A DNA stretch of 10,177 nt from Eubacterium sp. CAG:786. Its GTDB lineage: Bacteria; Bacillota; Clostridia; Oscillospirales; Ruminococcaceae. This document shows positions 1 through 6,487 of this stretch, piece after piece. The DNA lies in NCBI GenBank assembly GCA_000432175.1, contig HF989464.1:1-10177 (forward strand). The letters are read 5' to 3'. A program made the translations under genes and the position numbers. The notes below the pieces were generated by a model. It had not been told where the DNA came from. It did not search any database and saw nothing but the letters and a program-made list of their open reading frames with translations. Positions within the stretch are counted from its first letter, which is position 1; each line of letters begins with the position of its first letter.

Positions 1-29
1 TACCCTCTAAAATAACACTACTCTCAAAC
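1..29 (-). CRISPR. Leader-proximal CRISPR repeat, truncated by the window edge
   Basis: On the minus strand, position 29 begins GTTTGAGAGTAGTG and continues TTATTTTAGAGGGTA to position 1, giving 29 nt of an expected 36-nt repeat. Three facts identify it: it directly follows the leader anchor ATTTGAG, it lies downstream of csn2 as in type II-A loci, and its complement is closely matched by the anti-repeat at 6317-6353. That anti-repeat starts GTTTTAC, so the missing seven bases should be GTAAAAC, an inference. No spacer is inside the window, so array length and spacer targets cannot be judged. Confidence 0.93.
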
Positions 30-36
30 CTCAAAT
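30..36 (-). promoter_or_regulatory. Leader anchoring sequence ATTTGAG
   Basis: The seven bases before the first repeat read ATTTGAG on the minus strand. This is the leader anchoring sequence known from the streptococcal type II-A systems, where Cas1-Cas2 recognises it to place new spacers at the leader end. Together with the repeat start GTTTGAG it fixes the leader-repeat boundary between positions 30 and 29. The identity is seen directly; the role is transferred from the family. Confidence 0.88.
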
Positions 37-41
37 TTGTG

Positions 42-69
42 AAAAGCGCCACTACACGCTGCGCATTTT
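42..69 (-). other. Imperfect inverted repeat in the leader
   Basis: AAAAGCGC (42-49) pairs with GCGCATTTT (61-69) if A65 bulges out, giving an 8-bp stem with an 11-nt loop. On the transcribed strand the loop contains GTAGTG, which also occurs in the CRISPR repeat. It lies just upstream of the anchoring sequence. Whether it acts in the DNA (integration) or in the leader RNA is not known. Confidence 0.45.
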
Positions 70-84
70 AGAGAATATATGTGT

Positions 85-120
85 AAAACCAACAAAACCC
101 CGGCATGTTTTCCGAGGTCT
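85..120 (-). terminator. GC-rich leader hairpin with U-rich tail, terminator-like
   Basis: On the minus strand AGACCTCGG (120-112) pairs with CCGGGGTTT (103-95) through an 8-nt loop, with two G-U pairs, and is followed by TTTT, G, TT, GG, TTTT. It resembles an intrinsic terminator and could end readthrough from the cas operon. However, the leader promoter lies upstream of it, so pre-crRNA transcription would have to pass it. It may be a weak terminator, an attenuator, or only a structural element. Confidence 0.5.
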
Positions 121-132
121 TGCCTGATATTA

Positions 133-161
133 ATTATACCACTTAAAATCCAGCTTGTCAA
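133..161 (-). promoter_or_regulatory. Pre-crRNA (leader) promoter, perfect sigma-A consensus
   Basis: On the minus strand there is TTGACA at 161-156, a 17-nt spacer and TATAAT at 138-133, preceded by TGG as an extended -10. Both hexamers are perfect consensus. The -35 box begins at the base right after the csn2 stop codon (164-162). The predicted transcription start is near 126. This should be a strong constitutive promoter for the CRISPR array to the left. Confidence 0.92.
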
Positions 162-824
162 TCAGAAAACGCAATAATCTTCATCTATTGTCATTCTGTT
201 GATGAACGGGTTGTACTGCGGAGTTCTTCCCTCAAGCATCAGCAATGTAAGTTTGTGTCCGATCACCGTTCGGAAAAACAAATCGGCTTCGTCTCTTCCC
301 ATGAATTCCAGAAGCCCGACTGTAACGAAAAGTCTTTTGCCGTCAAGTTCATAAACATTGAGAAGATAATCCATGACCTGGTCTGAAAGCCTTTCGCTGC
401 TGCTGAATTTCATATCAAAACATTTGAATAACGCTTTCAGATCGGCTTCATTATCAAATTCAGTATCGCAGTTCAGCATTTCTGTCGCTGAGGAAAGATA
501 TTCCGTGATTTCCGCACGAAGTCTTATCGTTTTTTCATACAATTCACTCTCGCAAATGCTCTCAAGCTTTGAGTAAAGTCTTGTCAGAAGCCTTTTGGAA
601 TTCAGCTCAAATGGAATAAAACACGTTATCATTTCCGCGACCTTGCTTAAACTGAGTGGTGAATTGTCCTCGGACAGCACAAAACCGCCCTCGCGTCCTG
701 CGCATTGTGCTGCGAATTCATTTGCCATTTGGTAATATAGCGTTCCGTTTTCGACTGAAATAACATTAACTCGGTCACATTCAAGCTGAAATGGCGGAAA
801 CATATCAGGACATACCAGCTTCAC
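162..824 (-). CDS. csn2: CRISPR-associated protein Csn2 (type II-A adaptation)
   Basis: Csn2 is the signature adaptation protein of subtype II-A. Family members form ring-like tetramers that thread onto double-stranded DNA ends and help Cas1-Cas2 and Cas9 capture spacers. This 220-aa protein is the length of the short Csn2 group (S. pyogenes and Enterococcus type). Family-like features are the N-terminal segment ending in FVLSED (about residues 48-53), a helical middle rich in Leu, Glu and Ser, the strand-rich stretch around KRLFVTVGLLEF, and the C-terminal DEDYCVF. The start is GTG (824-822), overlapping the cas2 stop by 4 nt (GTGA), with AAAGGGTGG as ribosome binding site a few bases upstream. 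The next in-frame ATG is codon 8 and has no better site. It is last in the cas operon, directly before the leader. No defect is seen. Confidence 0.93.
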   Translation of the reverse strand: MKLVCPDMFPPFQLECDRVNVISVENGTLYYQMANEFAAQCAGREGGFVLSEDNSPLSLSKVAEMITCFIPFELNSKRLLTRLYSKLESICESELYEKTIRLRAEITEYLSSATEMLNCDTEFDNEADLKALFKCFDMKFSSSERLSDQVMDYLLNVYELDGKRLFVTVGLLEFMGRDEADLFFRTVIGHKLTLLMLEGRTPQYNPFINRMTIDEDYCVF

Positions 825-1141
825 AAAAATACCACCCTTTCATCTGTGTCGATCATGTCTGTCACAAATTCACCTGTAATGAATTCCATGCGTTCAAATT
901 GCTTTTCTGTTATAAGCAGTGACATCACAAGCCCTTTTTCCGGCTTGTCGCGCTTTATGCTGTCGAGAATCTGGTCTGCCATTGTCTTGTTGAGAGCCAT
1001 TCGGCAGTATACTGATTCCTGCAGCATTATAAAGCCTTTCTTTAACATTGATTTTCTGAATTTCCGATAAGCGCGCCGGTCGTCAGATGTCAGGACCGGA
1101 AGGTCAAAAAACACAAGTACACGCATAAATCTGTAACTCAT
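821..1141 (-). CDS. cas2: CRISPR-associated protein Cas2
   Basis: Cas2 is the dimeric centre of the Cas1-Cas2 integrase that inserts spacers at the leader end of the array. The 106-aa protein has the expected first beta strand MRVLVFFDLP, with the conserved acidic residue D13. It is followed by a basic helix (DRRAYRKFRKSMLKKGF) and QESVYCRM, which fit the ferredoxin-like fold of type II Cas2 proteins. The length is normal for the family. The ATG overlaps the cas1 stop codon as ATGA, and GGAG lies 7 nt before the start, so it has its own ribosome binding site as well as probable translational coupling. An internal Met at residue 6 aligns with the usual start of shorter Cas2 proteins and could be an alternative start, but it is less well supported by spacing. 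Confidence 0.95.
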   Translation of the reverse strand: MSYRFMRVLVFFDLPVLTSDDRRAYRKFRKSMLKKGFIMLQESVYCRMALNKTMADQILDSIKRDKPEKGLVMSLLITEKQFERMEFITGEFVTDMIDTDERVVFL

Positions 1142-2022
1142 ACCTCATCTCCGCAAAATCTGAAAAACCTTATCAGTGAACTGTCATTTCCATTCAACGC
1201 GTCGAATACGCTGCGGCAGTAGATCTTTATAGCATTCTGAAGGTACTGTTCCTGCCCGGCAATGATCACCTGCGTTTCAAAAAGCCTTATAAGTTCGTGC
1301 TTTTCTTCTGTGCCGAAAGAAGTATATCTCTTTTTGGCAACAAGACGATCGACGATTATTCTGAACGGTTCCATCAGGTCGCAGCTCAGGTTATAATAAT
1401 TGAACATATTATCATGGAACAGCCCTATCTGCGTAAGATACCCGCATGCGCACACCTCTCTGTTGACTGCGCTCAGGATAAGGCTGTATCCATAATTCAG
1501 CGCTGCGTTCATGCTGTTGTCGTTATTCCTTGAGAAGCACTGTCCGAAAAGGGCGTTGAAATACACTTTTGCTGCATGTCCTTCACGGTTGGTTTCGTCG
1601 TTAAGTTCCATTTCAGCAATATAGCCATTCAGCATTTCAGCTTCGTCGTCGTGCCCGAGCATTTTCAGGTGAATGCTCTGATTGCGTATTTTTTCGCTTA
1701 CTATAGCGGTCCAGATGAATGCTTTTGTTTCGCTGCTCCAGCCTATCTGCGTGCGTATTTTCGCGGAGCAGTCATGGGAACCGTACAGGGGAGTCATCTC
1801 GGCGCATGGGCTGTATTTTTCATCGCAGAACACCAGACGTATTTTGCGCCTGGTCAGTTCGCTGATAAGGCAGCCGGTTATAGATACGGCGGTGCTCTCG
1901 ACGAGTATCATTGATACTTTGTCAAGACTCACCCTTTTGGTATCGTCGCTCCGTATCACCATGCAGCCCATTTTCAGGTCAAGCTTGCAGTGCGACGATA
2001 CCACAACAGTTCTCCAGCTCAT
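1138..2022 (-). CDS. cas1: CRISPR-associated endonuclease/integrase Cas1 (type II)
   Basis: Cas1 is the metal-dependent integrase that joins new spacers to the CRISPR array. The protein is 294 aa, about the usual length for type II Cas1. The N-terminal beta domain starts MSWRTVVVSSHCKLDL and the C-terminal helical domain carries the metal ligands. They are E147 in NREGHAAKVYF, H203 in GLFHDNMFN and E218 in CDLMEPFR. All three are present, so the enzyme should be active. The start ATG overlaps the cas9 stop as ATGA. No clear Shine-Dalgarno sequence is visible upstream, so translation probably depends on coupling to cas9. It lies between cas9 and cas2, the standard II-A order. Confidence 0.96.
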   Translation of the reverse strand: MSWRTVVVSSHCKLDLKMGCMVIRSDDTKRVSLDKVSMILVESTAVSITGCLISELTRRKIRLVFCDEKYSPCAEMTPLYGSHDCSAKIRTQIGWSSETKAFIWTAIVSEKIRNQSIHLKMLGHDDEAEMLNGYIAEMELNDETNREGHAAKVYFNALFGQCFSRNNDNSMNAALNYGYSLILSAVNREVCACGYLTQIGLFHDNMFNYYNLSCDLMEPFRIIVDRLVAKKRYTSFGTEEKHELIRLFETQVIIAGQEQYLQNAIKIYCRSVFDALNGNDSSLIRFFRFCGDEV

Positions 2023-5000
2023 AGCGACAGCAGGTTCGGGGATACTTTTTCATACAGCCCCGTCGGTGACTGGTCGATTATCCTGACAGATTTAAAATCT
2101 TTCAGGTTCGAAAGTACTGCGTTCAGCTTAACGATTGCCGTATTCTTGGAGCCGCCGATATTCGTCAGGTCACAACCGCTTGCGCGTCCTGTTTTGAAAA
2201 CACTCAGCATATTCGTTAGCGTTTTAACTTGTTCGTTTAAAGAAAGCGCTATGAATTTTTCGCGCCCGCTGACAAATGTGTCTGAAGTATTTGCAAACTT
2301 TATACAGAACGGTCTTGATGAGATCTTTTCGCACAACATATTATAAATTTCAATATTCCTTTCGCTGGTGATAACATCAAATTCGGGTCTTATTGTGTAA
2401 GATTGCTTGTTCTTTTCACATGCCGAGATCCTTTCGTTGATTGATATGACGCGTTTGATATAGGTCGTATCGACCTGGCTTATAATCAATGATGACGCTG
2501 ACGAGATGCCCAGATATTTGCCCCCACTGTCCTTGCCTGTGATATTTGCTCTGAACCCATCGATATCCAGCAGGGTATTGACCTTCAGAATACGGCTTCC
2601 CAGCGGGAATTCCACAGACTGCAGAACATCGCCTTTTTTAAGCGAAACTATGTCTGCAAGCACCCTGAGTGCGTATTCCTCTGCGAAGGAAGAATCATGC
2701 TCGTATCTGTGCGCGTGGATAAGTTCCACCGGAATTATCACAACGCCCGAACCCTTTGCGGAATGGTACTTTACAAGTGAAAAGAACGACGCGGCAGTAT
2801 TGTTGTACCCTCCGTATTTTTCTGCGGGCAGCACCATGTTCTTTCCGTTCTTGCGCGGAAGAAGCGAAGGGTTTTTCCTCTCTGGCATCAGGTTGAACAA
2901 TGCGCCCTTCCTTCTGAATGAATAACGCACATAGCGTATGTTGTTCTTTTCCATCTGCTTTTTGACTGTTTCAAGCCAGGTGCCGTCGCCTATCCACGCG
3001 GTTTCTCCATTCCTTATAGCGTCGTGGGTCAGCATGGACTGTATCTTCAGGTCAAAAACCTGTTCTTTGCGGCGATATTCCTTTACGAAATTCATCGGGT
3101 CCTTGGTGAACTTGACGTGATAAATATTGCCCATGACGATATTCAGATAAGCGTCCTTGGCGTGATGCAGGTCGTTGATCTCACGGCACTTGAGAAGTCC
3201 GAATTCATGCCTGAACTGCGAAGCAAGTCCAGCCTTGACATAAACTATCTCGCTCTCGGGGAATTCCTCGGCAAGCAGCGCTGCGACTGCCTTTGTGGAC
3301 TGCCTTGTTTCAACAAGCTGACGGCTGATAAACCCGGCTAATTCGTCGTCGGTGAACCCCGTGGAACGCGTGAGACGTTCATACTTCTTTTCGCCTATAA
3401 GCCCGATCGAATGCAGCTTGTCCCAGAAACTGTGCATTTTGTTGCGGATATCAGCGTTTATTGGGTACCTGTCGGATTTAGCGCCGTTGAGGTCGGAAAG
3501 CACCAGTACTTTATTTTCGATGCTGTCGTCCTTTACCCTTGCCTGCGGGAAGATATGGTCAACGTCGTAAAGCTTGCTGCCAAGCCGTTCAATGTCGATG
3601 CTTTCACCGGAATACATGCACTTGCCCAACTGTGCGAAATACAGATACAGCTTTTCGCTGCGCAGTTCATCGTCGGATTTCTTTTCCAGCTGTGCGCGGA
3701 GTTCCGTGGTATCCTGCGGGCACTTCTTGAAGAATTCAAGCAGGGTATTGCGGCGTGATGACGTACGTTTTCCCTTGTTGTCGAGGTCGGTGAGTTCCCG
3801 CGCCATCTCGATGAAAATGCGCTTGGGCGGCTTGCGCATTATGTGCATGTATTCCTTCATCATTTCGATGGTGCGCTTGACCGGGCGCCTTACCGCGCTG
3901 GGAATATACATTTCGCTCATACGCTCGTCTAATGTGAGGGGATTTGCGGCATAATATTCACGGTTCATGCTTTCGATCTGGCTGCGGTAGCTGTATTTCT
4001 GGGAAAGCAGTTCCATAAGGTTGATGTTGTTTTCCCACATCATGGTGATGATATTGGGGTTTATCACCTCGCCGGTCGCAGGGTCAACATCGTTCACTTC
4101 CGTCAGGAATTCCCGCGAAAGCCTGCCGAAATCAGAATATTTCAGCCCGCTGACGTATTTCGCGTCTGCTGCGGAAAGCCCGAATTTACCCAGCCATGTC
4201 CTTAGCCTTGAAACGTCGGTGGTGCAGGTGATGCGCTCGATTATTTCCTCGGCGTCGGCTTCGGTGATCACGCCGGCTGCCATGAGCCTTTTCAGGTCGT
4301 GCTGCGGTTTGAGCGACGACTTGACTGTAATGTCAATGCCGCCGAAAGTATCTCCGGCTTTCAGGCGTCCCTCTGACGTCAGCAGATTTCTGATATCTCT
4401 CACGGTGACTTTGCGTTTTTTCTCAAAAAGCTCAGTGTAGATCTTCTGCTTGTCCCCGACTGAAATGCGTTCGCCGTTTATTTTTATGTTGTTGATCTCG
4501 TTAAGGACCATGAACTTGCAGTAAAGCAGCGAGTTTTTCGGGAGAACGTTCTTTCCGGCAATGTAGGTGCACTTGCATGTCATACGACGGATAAATTCGT
4601 CCTCGCACTTGTCCTTATCGACCAGTTCGTCAAAATTCCATGGGAGTATCCTGCCCTCGCCCCTGCGCACTATCCAGGCGTTGCTGCTGTCGTTTTTCTT
4701 CACGAGCGGACCAACGTAATAGGGAATTCTGAACGTCATCAGGCTGAGTATCTTGTCTGCCGCGCTGCCGTATTCGTCGGTAACGTTCAGCTGAGGTATG
4801 TAGCGCTTTGCGTTTTCGAGTACCTTTTTCAGCTCGGTGTAATACAGCTGATAGGGGATAACTCTGTTGTCGGTCGTAACCTGGCGCGGGCAGAATGTAT
4901 GCTTGGAAATTTCTTTCAGAACGCGTTCGCATTCATCGTCGCCGGGAGCGGGCTTCACGTCTTTCAGCTTCGATTTCAGGTAGTCGCAGAATTCCGCCTG

Positions 5001-6137
5001 GTTGCAGCGCTTCAGCTTGGTTTCTGAGATCTTTCCCGCGGATTTTACGTTCCCGGAATAGCTGGTGTAATTGCCAACGACATACTTCTTGAATATTTCC
5101 TTGTATTTATCCGGGTGGTACTTTCTGACGACCCTGCGCAGTGCGGCAAGATCTTCACTGTGTTTTTCGTAGGTTTTCACCTTTGCTTCTGAAATTGATT
5201 TGCACTCGCCGAGGACGCCGGTCAGCAGCGACCAGTCATAGATATTCTTGGCGGCTGCCACCAGACCGAAATCATCGCCGAGTTCCGAGCGGAGTTCAGG
5301 CTCCTTTTCGTCGAAACCAGCGTCCGACAGCTGTATCTTGTTGTTTTCCAGTTCGGAGTATTCCTCGTTCAAAAACAGCTTGGAAAGCTCGATTTTGCCG
5401 CCGGATATCAGTTTTATCAGCACGTCGATGTCCACCTGATCGTCCTCTGAGGGCTTGGGCTTCTTTCCGGCGAAAAGGAGGTCATAGAACGCCCGGGTGC
5501 GATCCTGCACACCGCGGTTGGCGGTCAGGACGTTGCCGAATTCCTCCGGGAAACAGCTGAACGGAACTTCGATACCATACGACGTGAACCAGCTGCAGAG
5601 CTCGTTGAAAACTCTTCTGATATCAAGAACGTCGTCGATTTTTTCCTTGTCGGCTTCGTTCAGAAAATGCCCGCGGTGGGTCAGCATGTATGAACATGCA
5701 ATATAGACAAGTCTTGGGTCGTGCGGAGCAGGGTCGTTCATCAGGCTGCATATGAGGTGGTGTATCGTAGGGTATTCCTTGTGATACTGCTTGTCCGTGT
5801 AGCCCTCGTCGCTGAAATAAGTGAACCTGCTGCCGGTCGTTTTGTCCTCTGCCCAGAGCGCGCTTTCACGTATACGGTCAAAAAAGCGCGGGTCTACGGG
5901 CGTTATCGCCGGCGCAATGAGTTCCTGCAGGAGATCCCTGCGCTGCTGCGAGCGGTCCAGGCGACGTCTTGCCGTTCTGTTGAGGCGTCTGTCTGCGGAT
6001 TGCTGCGCACTTTCGAATACTGCGGAGGTCCACATCGCATTCCCCTTGAACTTAAGCACATGATATTTTTCGTCAGTAACAGCCGCGCCTACGGAATTGG
6101 TGCCGATATCAAATCCCACAAAGTATTCGTTATTCAT
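2019..6137 (-). CDS. cas9: CRISPR-associated endonuclease Cas9 (type II-A)
   Basis: Cas9 is the RNA-guided nuclease that cuts both strands of target DNA using crRNA and tracrRNA. At 1372 aa it is close to the S. pyogenes enzyme (1368 aa). In order: RuvC-I with D10 (VGFDIGTNS), an Arg-rich bridge helix (about 49-73), a long helical recognition lobe, RuvC-II with E777 (IFIEMARE), HNH with D860-H861 (YDVDHIFPQ) and N884, RuvC-III with H992 and D995 (HHAKDAYLN), then the PAM-interacting domain ending in QSPTGLYEK. All catalytic residues are present. The C terminus lacks the RxR pair that reads NGG in S. pyogenes, so the PAM is probably different. AAAGGAA lies 8 nt upstream of the ATG (minus-strand equivalent of 6145-6151). 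It is first in the operon, behind a strong promoter, with the tracrRNA diverging upstream. Confidence 0.98.
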   Translation of the reverse strand: MNNEYFVGFDIGTNSVGAAVTDEKYHVLKFKGNAMWTSAVFESAQQSADRRLNRTARRRLDRSQQRRDLLQELIAPAITPVDPRFFDRIRESALWAEDKTTGSRFTYFSDEGYTDKQYHKEYPTIHHLICSLMNDPAPHDPRLVYIACSYMLTHRGHFLNEADKEKIDDVLDIRRVFNELCSWFTSYGIEVPFSCFPEEFGNVLTANRGVQDRTRAFYDLLFAGKKPKPSEDDQVDIDVLIKLISGGKIELSKLFLNEEYSELENNKIQLSDAGFDEKEPELRSELGDDFGLVAAAKNIYDWSLLTGVLGECKSISEAKVKTYEKHSEDLAALRRVVRKYHPDKYKEIFKKYVVGNYTSYSGNVKSAGKISETKLKRCNQAEFCDYLKSKLKDVKPAPGDDECERVLKEISKHTFCPRQVTTDNRVIPYQLYYTELKKVLENAKRYIPQLNVTDEYGSAADKILSLMTFRIPYYVGPLVKKNDSSNAWIVRRGEGRILPWNFDELVDKDKCEDEFIRRMTCKCTYIAGKNVLPKNSLLYCKFMVLNEINNIKINGERISVGDKQKIYTELFEKKRKVTVRDIRNLLTSEGRLKAGDTFGGIDITVKSSLKPQHDLKRLMAAGVITEADAEEIIERITCTTDVSRLRTWLGKFGLSAADAKYVSGLKYSDFGRLSREFLTEVNDVDPATGEVINPNIITMMWENNINLMELLSQKYSYRSQIESMNREYYAANPLTLDERMSEMYIPSAVRRPVKRTIEMMKEYMHIMRKPPKRIFIEMARELTDLDNKGKRTSSRRNTLLEFFKKCPQDTTELRAQLEKKSDDELRSEKLYLYFAQLGKCMYSGESIDIERLGSKLYDVDHIFPQARVKDDSIENKVLVLSDLNGAKSDRYPINADIRNKMHSFWDKLHSIGLIGEKKYERLTRSTGFTDDELAGFISRQLVETRQSTKAVAALLAEEFPESEIVYVKAGLASQFRHEFGLLKCREINDLHHAKDAYLNIVMGNIYHVKFTKDPMNFVKEYRRKEQVFDLKIQSMLTHDAIRNGETAWIGDGTWLETVKKQMEKNNIRYVRYSFRRKGALFNLMPERKNPSLLPRKNGKNMVLPAEKYGGYNNTAASFFSLVKYHSAKGSGVVIIPVELIHAHRYEHDSSFAEEYALRVLADIVSLKKGDVLQSVEFPLGSRILKVNTLLDIDGFRANITGKDSGGKYLGISSASSLIISQVDTTYIKRVISINERISACEKNKQSYTIRPEFDVITSERNIEIYNMLCEKISSRPFCIKFANTSDTFVSGREKFIALSLNEQVKTLTNMLSVFKTGRASGCDLTNIGGSKNTAIVKLNAVLSNLKDFKSVRIIDQSPTGLYEKVSPNLLSL

Positions 6138-6180
6138 AATGAAGTTCCTTTCACAAGAAGAATGTCAGTTTATAGTGAAT

Positions 6181-6209
6181 AGTATACCATACAAACCTGT
6201 TGCTGTCAA
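6181..6209 (-). promoter_or_regulatory. cas operon promoter
   Basis: On the minus strand TTGACA (6209-6204) and TATACT (6186-6181) are separated by 17 nt, with TGG before the -10 as an extended element. The predicted start is near 6174, giving a 5' leader of about 37 nt before the cas9 ATG. A 7-bp inverted repeat (GAAGAAT at 6157-6163, ATTCTTC at 6214-6220) brackets the promoter. Confidence 0.88.
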
Positions 6210-6230
6210 CTATATTCTTCCATCTGTATC

Positions 6231-6259
6231 ATTTTGAAGCCAGTTTAGCCTTTTTTCAG
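6231..6259 (+). other. Degenerate repeat-like segment upstream of the tracrRNA
   Basis: If transcribed on the plus strand, ATTTTGAA (6231-6238) can pair with TTCAAAT (6347-6353) with one bulged U. After a small internal bulge, AGT-TTA (6242-6247), TTTT (6251-6254) and CAG can pair in order with the rest of the anti-repeat. This gives a lower stem, bulge and broken upper stem, like a crRNA repeat on the tracrRNA. In S. pyogenes a long tracrRNA folds this way and guides Cas9 to its own promoter. A weak -10-like TATATT (6211-6216) with a poor -35 would start RNA near 6223. Suggestive only. Confidence 0.35.
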
Positions 6260-6277
6260 AAAATTTTAAAAAATCTA

Positions 6278-6306
6278 TTGACAAATCCCTTGATATGTGC
6301 TAATAT
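6278..6306 (+). promoter_or_regulatory. tracrRNA promoter
   Basis: TTGACA (6278-6283), a 17-nt spacer and TAATAT (6301-6306), preceded by TGC as an extended -10. An A/T-rich tract just upstream (about 6261-6274) could serve as an UP element. The expected start near 6313 lies four bases before the anti-repeat, which fits a tracrRNA gene closely. Confidence 0.85.
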
Positions 6307-6312
6307 ATAGTC

Positions 6313-6438
6313 ACAGGTTTTACTACCCTGTAAAATAACACTAGAGTTCAAATAAAAATTCTTTCAAATCATCCAGTAAATCTGGAAGTACAGTGTGTAC
6401 ATAATTTGCCCTTCTTTTTAGAAGGGTATTTTTATTTT
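6313..6438 (+). ncRNA. tracrRNA (trans-activating CRISPR RNA)
   Basis: The tracrRNA pairs with crRNA repeats, allows RNase III processing and loads the guide into Cas9. The anti-repeat is 6317-6353. It starts GTTTTACTACCCT and matches the complement of the visible repeat except for one base at 6330 and the bulge around CTAGAGTTC (6341-6349), where a type II-A repeat:anti-repeat duplex normally has an internal bulge. Downstream are a stem TCCAG/CTGGA (6372-6386) in the nexus position, a small stem GTAC/GTAC (6388-6400), and a terminator stem. It diverges from cas9 and has its own promoter, so dosage is set separately from the cas operon. The 5' end is inferred from the promoter. A longer form starting upstream is possible. 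Confidence 0.92.
6409..6438 (+). terminator. Intrinsic terminator of the tracrRNA
   Basis: CCCTTCT (6409-6415) pairs with AGAAGGG (6420-6426) through a TTTT loop and is followed by TATTTTTATTTT. It is both the last tracrRNA hairpin and its transcription stop, the usual arrangement. Confidence 0.9.
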
Positions 6439-6458
6439 ATGTAAACCGCATTTCCTAC

Positions 6459-6487
6459 TTGAATTATCGGTGATGTTGTGATATAAT
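6459..6487 (+). promoter_or_regulatory. Promoter-like sequence with no obvious gene
   Basis: TTGAAT (6459-6464), a 17-nt spacer and TATAAT (6482-6487), with TGA before the -10. The quality is good, with five of six and six of six consensus bases. It points towards the ABC transporter operon but lies some 230 nt before its first gene, upstream of a second good promoter. It may be an additional operon promoter or drive a small RNA. Confidence 0.6.

Larger units (their letters stand above)
30..161 (-). promoter_or_regulatory. Type II-A CRISPR leader
   Basis: This is the full stretch between the csn2 stop codon and the first repeat, read on the minus strand. It has a consensus promoter at its upstream end, a GC-rich hairpin (95-120), a second imperfect hairpin (42-69) and the anchoring motif ATTTGAG next to the repeat. 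The leader should both drive pre-crRNA transcription and mark the site where Cas1-Cas2 inserts new spacers. The predicted leader transcript is about 97 nt before the repeat. Confidence 0.9.

Noticed and set aside
1..29. Spacer content and array length
   Set aside because: Only part of the first repeat is inside the window; no spacer bases are available.
2019..6137. Frameshift or dead nuclease domains in Cas9
   Set aside because: The frame is intact and D10, E777, D860, H861, N884, H992 and D995 are all present.
2100..6180. Many long open frames opposite or in other frames of cas9 (for example near 3574-3954, 5141-5560 and 5721-6182)
   Set aside because: They lie wholly over a clear cas9 gene, have no ribosome binding sites or recognisable domains, and have low-complexity compositions typical of shadow frames.
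6138..6280. Clear target for a long-tracrRNA guide in the cas9 promoter
   Set aside because: The best matches to the end of CATCTGTATCA on either strand are only about 5 nt (for example TATCA complements near 6291 and 6108), too short to claim a target.
1..6440. Signs of a mobile element carrying the CRISPR locus (insertion sequences, integrase, direct-repeat ends)
   Set aside because: No transposase, integrase, tRNA or flanking repeat is visible in the window.
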